In this document: positions 53,243 to 63,616 of the stretch, in pieces | How the letters are laid out: every line of letters begins with the position of its first letter | Position numbering within the stretch: the stretch's first letter is position 1 | Origin: an uncultured Actinomyces sp. | GTDB lineage: Bacteria; Actinomycetota; Actinomycetes; Actinomycetales; Actinomycetaceae | Direction: 5' to 3' | DNA length: 64,000 nt | NCBI GenBank assembly: GCA_900545825.1 | Contig: URAS01000007.1 | Span: forward strand, 1 to 64,000 | Translations under genes and position numbers: made by a program | The notes under the pieces: model-generated | What the model was told of the DNA's origin: nothing | Seen by the model: the letters and a program-made list of their open reading frames with translations, nothing else | The model's database searches: none

Positions 53243-54505
53243 CTAGTCGAGGTCGCCCACGTCCTCACCCTCGGGCAGGCGGTACTCGGCGAGGGCGGCG
53301 TCGGAGAGCGCGACGATGAGAGGCCGCTTCTTGACGGTGCGGATGAAGCCCTCGCGTTCCAGGCCGTCGATCGCTTCGCGCACGGTCGGCCACGACAGAC
53401 CCATGGCATCGATGAGTTCGTCGCGCACTCTCACCTGCTTAAACTGGCCGAAAATGTGCGAGTTGACGACGTATTCGGCGGCCCGTCTTTCGTTGTCACT
53501 CCACGTTTGTCCCACGAGATTCCGCAGCCGCGAATAAATCTTGTTCTTCTCGCTCAGGTCCTCGGCCATACGATTAACTCCGTCCTCGATAAAATCGAGC
53601 ATGACGACGATGAACGGCGTGAGGTCCCCACGGTTCAGGGGATTCTGCACCTCGAGGAACGCGTCGTAGTACCTCTTTTTCCCCTCGTTGATCGCGCTCG
53701 ACACCGCGAGCGCCGCATCGACCGAGAGGATCTGCGCCAGGTGGCTAACGAGGATAAACCGCCCGGTCCGGCCGTTTCCGTCAAAGAAGGGGTGGGCAAC
53801 CTCGAATAGGTAATGGCACACGCACGCCGTCACCAGCTGGGCGGTCGGCGGGTCCGCCCACAGCTCGAGCATCCTCTTGAGTAACGCGACGATCTCGGTC
53901 TCGCGCGCCGGAGGCCGGTAAATGACCTTTTGGCTGGCCGTGACGATTTCTTCGGCCTGGTTGCGGAACAGCTCGCCGTCCGGTTTATCCTCCGGCGCGA
54001 CACCGTCTGATGCAATCGCGTCGTAGACCGCTCGGATTCCCGGCAGCCCGTCCTCAGGCGTGAACATCTCGCCCCACGCTAGCCGCATATAAAGCCGCAT
54101 AAAATCGCTAAATCGGCGGTGGATAGGATCCCGACGAGGATTATCACCCTCGGGTTCCTCGATATCGAGGGCCGCGATTTCTGCACGCGACGAATGGATA
54201 TTCTCGATCTCGTTCGTCGCCACAAGCTCGCTGTAGATGAGCGAGCGGCGATACGACTGCGCGGCCTCGTCGGGCAGACCACGCAGGGTCTCCTCGACGG
54301 CGCGGGCCTTCAGTCCGATACTCTCGATGCGTCGCGCAACAATCGTCGGGTGGCACAGCCACGCGCCATGATCGCCGACCCTGAAACCCAGGGGGACGTA
54401 TCCGGGCATGCCGGGGCGGCGCAACTCCCGCTGCTCGGCTTCGGCCTCGGGGCCCATCCGATAACCGACGCGCCGCAGCGACAGGTACTCGTCCTCAGCG
54501 TTCAT
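53243..54505 (-). CDS. Fic-family AMPylase-like protein, class II with N-terminal inhibitory helix
   Basis: 420 residues. The catalytic motif HPFFDGNGRTGR is complete at residues 238-249. The autoinhibitory (S/T)xxxE(G/N) motif is present as TNEIEN at 97-102, placing it in class II. The C-terminal 90 residues form a winged helix-turn-helix (RVRDELIDAMGLSWPTVREAIDGL). Such chromosomal proteins may AMPylate proteins in a regulated way; the target is unknown and there is no antitoxin gene beside it. Composition is a little AT-richer than neighbours. The ATG at 54505 is leaderless. Confidence 0.88.
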   Translation of the reverse strand: MNAEDEYLSLRRVGYRMGPEAEAEQRELRRPGMPGYVPLGFRVGDHGAWLCHPTIVARRIESIGLKARAVEETLRGLPDEAAQSYRRSLIYSELVATNEIENIHSSRAEIAALDIEEPEGDNPRRDPIHRRFSDFMRLYMRLAWGEMFTPEDGLPGIRAVYDAIASDGVAPEDKPDGELFRNQAEEIVTASQKVIYRPPARETEIVALLKRMLELWADPPTAQLVTACVCHYLFEVAHPFFDGNGRTGRFILVSHLAQILSVDAALAVSSAINEGKKRYYDAFLEVQNPLNRGDLTPFIVVMLDFIEDGVNRMAEDLSEKNKIYSRLRNLVGQTWSDNERRAAEYVVNSHIFGQFKQVRVRDELIDAMGLSWPTVREAIDGLEREGFIRTVKKRPLIVALSDAALAEYRLPEGEDVGDLD

Positions 54506-54511
54506 ACCGCC

Positions 54512-54517
54512 ACATTA
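54512..54517 (-). promoter_or_regulatory. -10 box of Fic gene (leaderless)
   Basis: TAATGT on the minus strand ends 6 nt before the ATG at 54505. Confidence 0.5.
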
Positions 54518-54550
54518 CCGGCTTTTTCGCTGCCATCCGAGGGGCTGGGC

Positions 54551-54580
54551 GTGAACGTGATCAAAAAAGGTCACGTTCAC
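54551..54580. repeat. Family A palindromic repeat, copy 10 (single unit, inverted)
   Basis: Exact reverse complement of unit 2: arms GTGAACGTGA and TCACGTTCAC with an A-rich loop, between the Fic gene and the end of the exporter gene. Confidence 0.8.
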
Positions 54581-54616
54581 GGCCGGGGCGGGGCACTCAC
54601 GGCCAGGGCGGCGCGT

Positions 54617-56119
54617 TCACCCCCGGGGGCCGGGCCGGCGACGGCGCAGCCGAGGGCGACGCCGCAGCCGCGAGCGCCCGCGCCGCAGCCTGGGGCGCAC
54701 CCGCCAGGCGATGCCGCGGCGAATCTGCGAGGGGTGCCGCAGCCGGCGGGCGACCTCGCGCGCGGCGTGACGTGCGGCGGCGGCGCCGGTGACGGGCTCG
54801 CGTTCCTCGACGGGATCGACGATGTCGTGGATGCGTTGGGCCTCCTCGGCGCGCAGGGCCCGCTCGCGCGGCCCCAGCACCTGAATCCACGGGAACCGCT
54901 CGGTTTGGACGACCTCGACGTCCCATGTCCGCCACGCGATGATCATGGCGACGAGGGCGGTCAGGCCCGGCACGACGCCGCCGATGCCGACGCTCCAGCG
55001 GGCGCCGAATTGCTCGGCGATCCACCCGACGAGCGGCGACCCCAGCGGCGTGACGCCCAGGTAAAAGAGGAAGTAGATCGACAGTACGCGTCCGCGGACT
55101 TCCGGCGGCGTCGACACCTGGATCGTCGCGTTCGCCGCCGTGATGACCGTCAACATAAGGAACCCCGTGGGAATCAGCAGGATCGCATACCACGTGTAGG
55201 TCGGCGCCAGCGCGAGGATCGTCTGACACACGCCGTACGCCAGGGCCGACCCGAACACGAGGGCGACCCGAGGCCGCGACCTGCGCGCCGCAACCAACGC
55301 GCCGCCCAGCGACCCGATCGCCATGACCGAGCCCAGCAGGCCGTATTCGCCGGCGCCCTTGCCGTAGACCGTCGTCGCCATGACGCCCTGAGTGAGCTGG
55401 TGGTTGAATCCCAGCATCGACATGACGGTGGTGACCAGGGTGATGAGGACGATGTCGGAACGCCCTCGAACATAGGCCAGCCCCTCGCGGATCATGCCCT
55501 TGTGCCGCGGGGCGGAGGGGACCTCGCGCAGGTCGGCGACGCGCATCATGCCCAACGCGATGATGGGGACGAGAAACAGCGCGGCGTTGATGAGGAACAC
55601 CCACCCCGGCCCGACCGCCGCGATCGTCACGCCCGCGACCGCCGGCCCGATCATGCGGGCCGCGTTGAACGCCGTCGAGTTCAGGCCCACCGCATTCGGC
55701 AGGTCTTTCGGCGGAACCAGTTCCGACACGAACGTTTGCCGCGCGGGCGTGCCTACGGTATTGGCTGTGCCCGCGAGGAACGCGATGACGTAGACCTCCC
55801 ACAGCTGGGCGTGACCGACCAGGACGAGGACGCCCATGACGACCGACAGGACCGCCGTGATCACCTGGGTGACCTGCAGCATGTGGCGCCGATTAAACCG
55901 GTCGGCCAGCAGCCCCGAATGCATGGAAAAGAGCAGTTGAGGCAGGAATTGGAGGGCGGTCGTCACGCCGACCGCGAGCCCCGAATGGTCGGTGAGGATC
56001 GTGAGGACCAGCCAGTCCTGCGCCACCCGCTGCATCCACTGCCCCGTCGACGATACGAGGTTGGAAACAAACCACAAGAGATAGTTGTGGTAGCGCAGCG
56101 AGTAAAACGTTTTCGACAC
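54617..56119 (-). CDS. Major facilitator superfamily exporter (EntS/MFS_3 type)
   Basis: 500 residues, about twelve helices. It begins FYSLRYHNYLLWFVSNLVSSTGQWMQRVAQDWLVL, the typical start of MFS_3/enterobactin-exporter-like proteins. GLLADRFNRRHML is the loop 2-3 motif, followed by PARQTFVSELVPP. The last 100 residues are cytoplasmic and end in a low-complexity Arg/Pro-rich tail (RLRRRPRLRRRRPGPRG) not typical of the family. Substrate unknown. The ATG at 56119 has GGAGG upstream. Confidence 0.82.
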   Translation of the reverse strand: MSKTFYSLRYHNYLLWFVSNLVSSTGQWMQRVAQDWLVLTILTDHSGLAVGVTTALQFLPQLLFSMHSGLLADRFNRRHMLQVTQVITAVLSVVMGVLVLVGHAQLWEVYVIAFLAGTANTVGTPARQTFVSELVPPKDLPNAVGLNSTAFNAARMIGPAVAGVTIAAVGPGWVFLINAALFLVPIIALGMMRVADLREVPSAPRHKGMIREGLAYVRGRSDIVLITLVTTVMSMLGFNHQLTQGVMATTVYGKGAGEYGLLGSVMAIGSLGGALVAARRSRPRVALVFGSALAYGVCQTILALAPTYTWYAILLIPTGFLMLTVITAANATIQVSTPPEVRGRVLSIYFLFYLGVTPLGSPLVGWIAEQFGARWSVGIGGVVPGLTALVAMIIAWRTWDVEVVQTERFPWIQVLGPRERALRAEEAQRIHDIVDPVEEREPVTGAAAARHAAREVARRLRHPSQIRRGIAWRVRPRLRRGRSRLRRRPRLRRRRPGPRG

Positions 56120-56176
56120 CTGGGGCCTCCTCCATGCTCCACCCTATTCGGGCTGGCGCTTTGTGCCACAGATAGA

Positions 56177-56211
56177 CCGCTGGGGCGGGACTTCACGTCC
56201 CGCCCCAGCGG
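56177..56211. terminator. 15-bp perfect hairpin downstream of mdh
   Basis: CCGCTGGGGCGGGAC (56177-56191) and GTCCCGCCCCAGCGG (56197-56211) with loop TTCAC. It is 20 nt past the mdh stop; no T-run follows. Confidence 0.7.
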
Positions 56212-56230
56212 CAAAGGAGGTGTCGAAAGC

Positions 56231-57220
56231 TTAGAGCAGACCCAGCTTCTTCACGTCGTCGATCTCGGCCTGAGCAGCCTTGGCGTTCTTGGCGATCTGA
56301 GCCTTGGTCTTGTCCGAGAGCTCGAGGCCCTCGACGACCTTGTACTCGCCGTTCGCGCAGGTGCAGGGCATGCCGTAGATCAGGCCCTCCGGAACGCCGT
56401 ACTCGCCGTGCGACGGGCCAGCGAACGTCGTCCAGTCGCCCTCGGGGGTGCCGAGCGCCCACGACCGCATGTGGTCGACGGCGGCCGACGCAGCCGAGGC
56501 GGCCGAGGACGCGCCACGGGCCTCGATGATCGCGGCGCCACGCTTGGCAACCGTGGGAACGAAGTACTCGTCCAGCCAGGCCTCGTCAACGAGGTCGGCG
56601 GCGGGCTTGCCCGCGACGGTCGCGAACGAAATGTCGGGGTACTGGTCGGCCGAGTGGTTGCCCCACACGACCATCTTCTTGATGTCGTTGACCGTCGTAC
56701 CGGTCTTCTCGGCCAGCTGCGACAGGGCGCGGTTGTGGTCGAGACGCATCATCGCGGTGAAACGCTCGGTCGGAACGTCGGGGGCCGACGCGGCGGCGAT
56801 GTAGGCGTTGGTGTTCGCCGGGTTGCCGACAACGAGGACCTTGATGTCGTCCGCAGCGTTGTCGTTGATGGCCTTGCCCTGGGGGCCGAAGATGCCACCG
56901 TTGGCGGCGAGCAGGTCGGCGCGCTCCATGCCCTTCGTGCGCGGGCGGGCGCCGACGAGGAGGCCATAGTTGCAGCCGGAGAACGCCTTGGCGGCGTCGT
57001 CGAAGATCTCAACGCCGGCGAGCAGCGGGAACGCCGCGTCGTTGAGCTCCATCGCGGTGCCCTCGGCGGCCTTGACGGCCTGCGGGATCTCGAGCAGGTT
57101 GAGCTTGACCGGCTGATCGTCACCCAGCATCGAACCCGAAGCGATGCGGAACAGCAGCGCGTAGCCGATGTTACCGGCGGCGCCGGTGACGGTGACGGTG
57201 ACGGGCTTCTTCTGAGCCAT
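56231..57220 (-). CDS. mdh: Malate dehydrogenase
   Basis: NAD-dependent TCA enzyme. 329 residues: VTVTGAAGNIGYALLFRIASG, LNLLEIPQAVKAAEGTAMELNDAAFPLL, VLVVGNPANTNAYI, TAMMRLDHNRALSQLAEKTG, and VVWGNHSADQYPD with the catalytic His. ATG 57220 is preferred over the longer frame because AAAGGAG lies 8 nt upstream and the family begins about here. Monocistronic, with a strong terminator. Confidence 0.95.
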   Translation of the reverse strand: MAQKKPVTVTVTGAAGNIGYALLFRIASGSMLGDDQPVKLNLLEIPQAVKAAEGTAMELNDAAFPLLAGVEIFDDAAKAFSGCNYGLLVGARPRTKGMERADLLAANGGIFGPQGKAINDNAADDIKVLVVGNPANTNAYIAAASAPDVPTERFTAMMRLDHNRALSQLAEKTGTTVNDIKKMVVWGNHSADQYPDISFATVAGKPAADLVDEAWLDEYFVPTVAKRGAAIIEARGASSAASAASAAVDHMRSWALGTPEGDWTTFAGPSHGEYGVPEGLIYGMPCTCANGEYKVVEGLELSDKTKAQIAKNAKAAQAEIDDVKKLGLL

Positions 57221-57419
57221 AAGGACAACTCCTTTACGTGGTGTCGGTGTTCCGGGGCGTGGCCCCGGTCTCATGTCCCAGCGTAATACGCCTCACGCGC
57301 CCTCTCTATGGCATCAAGTCCCAGGGCACATTTTCCCGGCGCCTTCCGGCCGGCTTGGATCGAACGTGTGAGTTACGTCGAGGTTGCGCTGTTCGCGCGC
57401 GGCCTGTGACGGCCCTCCG

Positions 57420-57425
57420 TACCAT
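57420..57425 (+). promoter_or_regulatory. -10 box of mutarotase gene (leaderless)
   Basis: TACCAT ends 7 nt before the ATG at 57433. Confidence 0.5.
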
Positions 57426-57432
57426 AGGGGCT

Positions 57433-58278
57433 ATGACTTCAGCATTTGTGGCACGCGACGTGGCGTGCAAAACGGCGACGGGACAGGTGTACGACTACGG
57501 CGCACACGTGACGGCCTGGCAGCCGCGGTCCGAACAGCCGGTCATTTGGACGCCGCAGCCCGTCCAAGTCGTTGAAGGCCGCGCGATCCGCGGCGGCATC
57601 CCCGTGTGTTTCCCCTGGTTCGGCGACGGGCCCAACGGCGACTCCACCCCCAAGCACGGCCATGCGCGGCTGTCGCGGTGGCTGCTCGTCGACTCGTTCC
57701 TCGACGAACAGGCCGGTGAGCACCAGTTGACGTACAAGCTGACGCCCAAGCGGATGGGTGACGAGGACGGCCAGCCGTTTACGGCGATTCTGCAGATCAC
57801 GTTCGGCCGCGAACTTGACCAGGCGTTGACCGTGACGAACGACAGCGACGAGGACTTCAGCTTCGAAGAGGCGCTGCACACCTACATCGCCGTCGGCGAC
57901 GTCGAAAAGGTCGATGTTTTGGGCCTCGACGAGGACATGTACCTCGACTGCACCCAGCCCGACGCGACAGCGTACCGCCAGGATCTGGGCCTCACCTTCG
58001 ACGGCAACACGGTCGATCGGATCTACCGATCGACGGCGCCGATCACCATCGAGGACCCCAACAACGCCCGCCGCATCGTCATCCGCAAGGAAAACTCGAA
58101 GAACACGGTCGTCTGGAATCCGGGGATCGAGGGCTGCCGTGGCTCCGCCGACCTCGCCGAGGGCGACTGGAAGCGGTTCGTCTGCGTCGAGACCGTGAAC
58201 TGCCGGTCGAACATCATCACGCTGGCGCCCGGCGAGTCGCACACCATGCGGCACACGATCTCGGTCGAGCACCTGTAG
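57433..58278 (+). CDS. D-hexose-6-phosphate mutarotase (YeaD-like aldose epimerase)
   Basis: 281 residues of the galactose-mutarotase fold. PVIWTPQPVQVVEGRAIRGGIPVCFPWFGDGPN and KHGHARLSRW (active-site His) are the YeaD signatures; EEALHTYIAVGDVEKVDVLGL and a C-terminal VVWNPGIEGCRGSADLAEGDWKRFVCVE follow. It interconverts anomers of glucose-6-phosphate and related sugars. The leaderless ATG at 57433 is preferred; the longer upstream frame overlaps the mdh promoter region. Followed by a family B repeat. Confidence 0.88.
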   Translation: MTSAFVARDVACKTATGQVYDYGAHVTAWQPRSEQPVIWTPQPVQVVEGRAIRGGIPVCFPWFGDGPNGDSTPKHGHARLSRWLLVDSFLDEQAGEHQLTYKLTPKRMGDEDGQPFTAILQITFGRELDQALTVTNDSDEDFSFEEALHTYIAVGDVEKVDVLGLDEDMYLDCTQPDATAYRQDLGLTFDGNTVDRIYRSTAPITIEDPNNARRIVIRKENSKNTVVWNPGIEGCRGSADLAEGDWKRFVCVETVNCRSNIITLAPGESHTMRHTISVEHL

Positions 58279-58290
58279 ACCGGACCAATC

Positions 58291-58383
58291 CCGAAACGCT
58301 CACCTCAATTGTCACGATCAGGCCTTTCTGGGCCGAAATCGACAAATTAGGTGAGCGTTTCGCGTATCAGGTGAGCGTGTCGC
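58291..58383. repeat. Family B nested palindromic repeat, copy 2
   Basis: CGAAACGCTCACCTCAATTG to AATTAGGTGAGCGTTTCG with the GGCC centre, then GTATCAGGTGAGCGTGTCGC. The left outer arm present in copy 1 is missing. Confidence 0.8.
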
Positions 58384-58465
58384 CAGGGAGCGCCTCCGCG
58401 CGCGGGGCGGGGCCAGCGGGACTAGCGTCGAAGCGACAGGACGTGAAACTGCGAAGGAGGCCGAG

Positions 58466-59101
58466 ATGGCACGAGTCGTGATCATTGGGGGACACGGGAA
58501 GGTCGCGCTGCTGGCGCATCCGCTGCTCAAGGCGGCCGGTCACGAGGTCGACGCGGTCATCCGTAATCCCCAGCAGGCGGGCGACGTCGAGGCCGCCGGG
58601 GCCCACCCGATCGTCAAGGACATCGAGACGCTCGACGCGGCCGGGTTCGACGACCTCGTGCGCGGATACGACGTCGTCGTCTGGTCCGCGGGAGCCGGCG
58701 GTGGGAATCCCCAGCGGACCTACGCGGTCGACCGTGACGCGGCGATCGCCTCGATGGATGCGGCAGGACGCGTCGGCGTCCCGCTGTACGTCATGGTGTC
58801 GTACTTCGGGGCGTCGCTGAACCACGGGATCAGCCCCGACCACGGCTTTTACGCCTACGCCGAGGCCAAGGCCGCGGCCGACCAGCACCTGCGCGAAAGC
58901 AACCTGACCTGGACGATCCTTGCGCCCTCGACGCTGACGCTTGACGAACCGAGCGGCCGCATCGACACGGCCTCCACCAAGCCGACCCACGTCTCGCGCG
59001 GCAACGTCGCGCGCGCCATCGTCCACGCCGTCAGCGGCGCCGGAACCGGCCGGATGGTCCACTTCAACGACGGCGACACCCCGGTCGACCAGGCCTTCTA
59101 G
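58466..59101 (+). CDS. NAD(P)-binding atypical short-chain dehydrogenase (NmrA/SDR5-like)
   Basis: 211 residues. N-terminal VVIIGGHGKVALLAHPLLKAAGHEV is the dinucleotide-binding motif of atypical SDRs that sense redox state or reduce flavins. SAGAGGGNPQRTYAVDRDAAIASMDAA and YAEAKAAADQHLRESNLTWTILAPSTLT match the group. No clear catalytic YxxxK pair beyond YAEAK. GAAGGAGG precedes the ATG. A stand-alone gene between two family B repeats. Confidence 0.82.
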   Translation: MARVVIIGGHGKVALLAHPLLKAAGHEVDAVIRNPQQAGDVEAAGAHPIVKDIETLDAAGFDDLVRGYDVVVWSAGAGGGNPQRTYAVDRDAAIASMDAAGRVGVPLYVMVSYFGASLNHGISPDHGFYAYAEAKAAADQHLRESNLTWTILAPSTLTLDEPSGRIDTASTKPTHVSRGNVARAIVHAVSGAGTGRMVHFNDGDTPVDQAF

Positions 59102-59136
59102 GGGTTCGCGGCGCGGACGCGAGGGCGCCCCATATT

Positions 59137-59226
59137 AAACGCTCGCCACAAAAGCGAAACGCTCACCTAAATTGTCATTATCAGGCCCTTCGAGGCCGAA
59201 ATCGACAAACTAGGTGAGCGTTTCGC
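59137..59226. repeat. Family B nested palindromic repeat, copy 3
   Basis: AAACGCTCGCCACAAAAG, then CGAAACGCTCACCTAA to CTAGGTGAGCGTTTCG with the AGGCC centre. It ends 20 nt before the next start codon, so it lies in the leader of that gene. Confidence 0.8.
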
Positions 59227-59246
59227 TGGACCGCTAAGGAGTCACC

Positions 59247-60257
59247 ATGACCAGGGATCTCACCGAGGCCGAGCTGCTGGAGCGTGCCCGCGCGTGGACG
59301 CCGATCGACGAGGACCTCGAGGGCGTCGAACCGCGCCTGGCCGGGCTGATCCTCGGGCTGCGGCGCACTTTCGCCGGCAACGACGTGCCCCGCTCCGAGG
59401 AGTGGCACGTCCCCGAGGGCGTCGAGTGCGACCGCGACGTCGTCTTCGACCCGGATTCGCCGGCGGGCCGGATCAGCGTCTTTTATCCGCGCGAAGCCGT
59501 GGTCCGCGGCGGCCACGCGATCCCCGCGTACGTCGACATTCACGGCGGCGGGTTCGTGTACGGCTCGCACCGGCTCAACGACTTCTTTTGCGCCCACCTG
59601 GCCAGCCATGGCTGCGTGGTCTTCAACGTCGACTACCCGCTGGCGACCCGGGCGACGTTCGTCGACGTCCTCGGCCACATCGCCAGGGCGCTGCGGTGGA
59701 TCGGCGAGAACGGCGACCGGTGGCCGTGCAGGACGGATCGGCTGTTCCTCACGGGCGACTCCGCGGGCGGGACGCTGGCGTTCTACACGACCCTGATCCA
59801 CGCCAACCCGGGATTCGCCGAGCGCCTGGGTGTCGATGCCGCTCCCGTACGGGTCGGGGGAACGGCCCTCGTCAGCGCGCTGTGCGACATCTCGCCCTAC
59901 ATCGCCTCCGAGCCGCACACCGCCGCGGGGCCGGACGACCTCATGGCGGCGCTGGGCCCGACGTTCTTCGCCTGCTTAGGGCCGGAGCGGCGCGACGACT
60001 TTTCGCTCGCGTCGCTGGTTGGCGACTGGGAGCTGCCGCCGCTCTACCTCGTGACGTCCAGCGATGACTTCCTCCAGGCCGACGCGCTGGCACTAGGCGC
60101 CGAGCTGGCCCGCCACGGCAACCGGTTCATCATCGACGATTATTTCGCGGCGCCCGGCGTCAGCCTCGGCCACGTGTTCCCCGTCGGCTTCCCCCACCTG
60201 GGCGAAGGCCGCGAGGTCGTCGAAAAGATCGCGCGTTTCGCCTACGACCAGCTCTAA
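59247..60257 (+). CDS. Alpha/beta hydrolase of the hormone-sensitive lipase (GDSAGG) type
   Basis: 336 residues. Oxyanion motif DIHGGGFVYGSH, nucleophile elbow FLTGDSAGGTLA, acid TSSDDFLQADALALGAEL and catalytic His in LGHVFPVGFP are all present, so an active esterase/lipase is expected. Substrate unknown. AAGGAG precedes the ATG. The leader contains a family B repeat. It converges with the acetyltransferase gene. Confidence 0.87.
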   Translation: MTRDLTEAELLERARAWTPIDEDLEGVEPRLAGLILGLRRTFAGNDVPRSEEWHVPEGVECDRDVVFDPDSPAGRISVFYPREAVVRGGHAIPAYVDIHGGGFVYGSHRLNDFFCAHLASHGCVVFNVDYPLATRATFVDVLGHIARALRWIGENGDRWPCRTDRLFLTGDSAGGTLAFYTTLIHANPGFAERLGVDAAPVRVGGTALVSALCDISPYIASEPHTAAGPDDLMAALGPTFFACLGPERRDDFSLASLVGDWELPPLYLVTSSDDFLQADALALGAELARHGNRFIIDDYFAAPGVSLGHVFPVGFPHLGEGREVVEKIARFAYDQL

Positions 60258-60269
60258 TCCCGCGCCGGG

Positions 60270-61247
60270 TCACGCCTCCACGAGGCCCGGGGCGTGGACC
60301 CACGTCGCCCACGTCGGCGCGAACCCCAGGCCCATCCAATACGGCGCGCCCAGCGGGTTGTGATAGGCGAAGCCGATCGTCATGTCCTCGATCCCCTGCC
60401 GGGCCACGCCGTCCACAGCCTGCCGGATCAGCGCTCCCATCAGGCCTTCCCCGCGGCGCTTCGGCGCAGTCCACGCGAAGCCCAGATACGCGGCCGAATC
60501 GATCGTGAGGTCGGCATAGGTCCACGCAGACTCCGCCGGCGGGGTCACCGTGAGGACCGCCGCGAGCGCGTCCTCCGGGTCCCGAACGACACTCGTCCAC
60601 GGCGCTCCGCGCGCGATCGCCGCCGCCGCGTGCTGCGCCATGAATCGCCGCTGCGTGTCACGCACCGGGAAACCGCCCATGAAGGGGTGGTCGTAGGCCT
60701 GCAACGCGACGAGGGCCTCGGTGAGGGCGTCCTCGTCGGCCGGTATCGGCGTGGCGATGGCCGGCGACTCGCCCGGTCGCGCGGCGAGGCGCCGTTGCAG
60801 CGCGTCGACGCGCGCGTGGGCCTCGCAGCTGACCAGGCGAAATCCCGCGCCGAACGCGGCGGCCGCGAGGTCGACGTCGCGGGCGGGCAGGCGCGCCGCA
60901 ATCCACCGGTCGCTAGCCGGGATATCCGGGTGACGCGCGGCGAGGTCGCGGTCGAGCCGCCGCGCCGCCGCAACGGCGTCCTCGAGGGCGCCGGCCAGGT
61001 CGGCGCGCGTCGCCTGCGGGCTGGGATAGATCGTGACCTCGTAGGAAATCCGCGGATAAAAGAGGACGCCAAACGCGTCGGCGGGCTGGACGAGCGGGCG
61101 AACGAAGCCGCCAACGTGCGCCCGATCGGGCAGCGCCGCGTCGCCCTCGGCGGGCTGGGTGACCGTGACCGGCGCGTAGATCGGCGAGGCCGCCCGCCGG
61201 CGCGCGGTGGCCTCGTCGCTGGTGACGGCGGCGCAGTGATCGGGCAC
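60270..61247 (-). CDS. GNAT-family N-acetyltransferase
   Basis: 325 residues; the GNAT fold is in the C-terminal third (YLGFAWTAPKRRGEGLMGALIRQAVDGVARQGIEDMTIGFAYHNPLGAPYWMGLGFAPTW), with the acetyl-CoA loop RRGEGLMG. The N-terminal two thirds may be a second, degenerate GNAT domain, as in tandem-GNAT proteins. GTG 61247 follows AAAGGAGG by 5 nt; the open frame further upstream is not used. Acceptor unknown. Confidence 0.8.
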   Translation of the reverse strand: MPDHCAAVTSDEATARRRAASPIYAPVTVTQPAEGDAALPDRAHVGGFVRPLVQPADAFGVLFYPRISYEVTIYPSPQATRADLAGALEDAVAAARRLDRDLAARHPDIPASDRWIAARLPARDVDLAAAAFGAGFRLVSCEAHARVDALQRRLAARPGESPAIATPIPADEDALTEALVALQAYDHPFMGGFPVRDTQRRFMAQHAAAAIARGAPWTSVVRDPEDALAAVLTVTPPAESAWTYADLTIDSAAYLGFAWTAPKRRGEGLMGALIRQAVDGVARQGIEDMTIGFAYHNPLGAPYWMGLGFAPTWATWVHAPGLVEA

Positions 61248-61357
61248 GGCGACCTCCTTTGGGCAAGCGGCTACGTCACCCCCGACCCTACACGAGGCAA
61301 CCCTTACTTCCGGAGGCGCCGGCTTGGTGTCGCCGGCGAATACGAGAGAACACCTCC

Positions 61358-61825
61358 ATGCCGGATTCATCCATTTCCGATCTGCGCCTGCTGCCCAGCA
61401 TCCTGTGCGAGCCCAAGCTGCGCCGCCAGCTCGCCACAGCCCTCGCAGGCGACAGCCCCGAGGGCGTCGTCTCGCGCCTGTCTTTTGTCGGGCCTGACGG
61501 TTTCGACCAGGAGGGCGCGATCCGCCTGCGGCAGGCCTTCACCGACTACCTGGGCCCGGCGGGCCTCTTCGACCGCCAGCCGATCGAGCTGCCCACACAG
61601 GCCGCGGCCCGCCTCGACCTGTCGCAGAGGGCCTGCCAGACGGCCTTTGACCTGGCCGGTTGGGCTCAGTGCACCGAGGCCGAACTCAACGCCGCCCTCG
61701 CGCTCCTCGTCGACGATGTTGCGCTCGCCAGGCGAGACTGCGTCGACTCCGGGTTCCTTATCCGCGACCGGCAGGGCACACGCTATCGACTGGCCGAGCG
61801 CGAATCGGACGGGCAGCCAGATTAA
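61358..61825 (+). CDS. DUF2087-like small protein
   Basis: 155 residues. The C-terminal CTEAELNAALALLVDDVALARRDCVDSGFLIRDRQGTRYRL resembles the DUF2087 winged-helix-like domain (EAEVN...DDVA.LRRELVD pattern). The N-terminal half LRLLPSILCEPKLRRQLATALAG is helical. Start ATG at 61358 is a guess, since no strong ribosome site is present. Function unknown; possibly DNA-binding. Its stop codon lies at the left edge of a family B repeat. Confidence 0.65.
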   Translation: MPDSSISDLRLLPSILCEPKLRRQLATALAGDSPEGVVSRLSFVGPDGFDQEGAIRLRQAFTDYLGPAGLFDRQPIELPTQAAARLDLSQRACQTAFDLAGWAQCTEAELNAALALLVDDVALARRDCVDSGFLIRDRQGTRYRLAERESDGQPD

Positions 61826-61914
61826 ACGCTCACCACACAAGCGAAACGCTCACCTAACTTGTCGTTATCAGGCCCTTCGAGGCCGATTGTGACAACTTAG
61901 GTGAGCGTTTCGCG
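61823..61914. repeat. Family B nested palindromic repeat, copy 4
   Basis: TAAACGCTCACCACACAAG, then CGAAACGCTCACCTAACTTG to CAACTTAGGTGAGCGTTTCG with the AGGCC centre. It lies between the DUF2087-like gene and pgi, which converge, and provides the TAA stop of the former. Confidence 0.85.
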
Positions 61915-61942
61915 TTGGGCGCTCGCCGCGCCCTCGCTGCGG

Positions 61943-63612
<1,670 letters not shown>

Positions 63613-63616
<4 letters not shown>

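Noticed and set aside
54158..54169. Third copy of CTCGATATCGAG
   Set aside because: It lies inside the Fic coding sequence (encoding LDIEE), with no -10 box or start nearby, so it is probably chance codon use rather than an operator.
54119..57286. A very long open frame (over 1000 codons) on the plus strand
   Set aside because: It is antisense to Fic, MFS and mdh genes with clear family motifs. Its translation is low-complexity Arg/Asp/Gly text typical of high-GC shadow frames.
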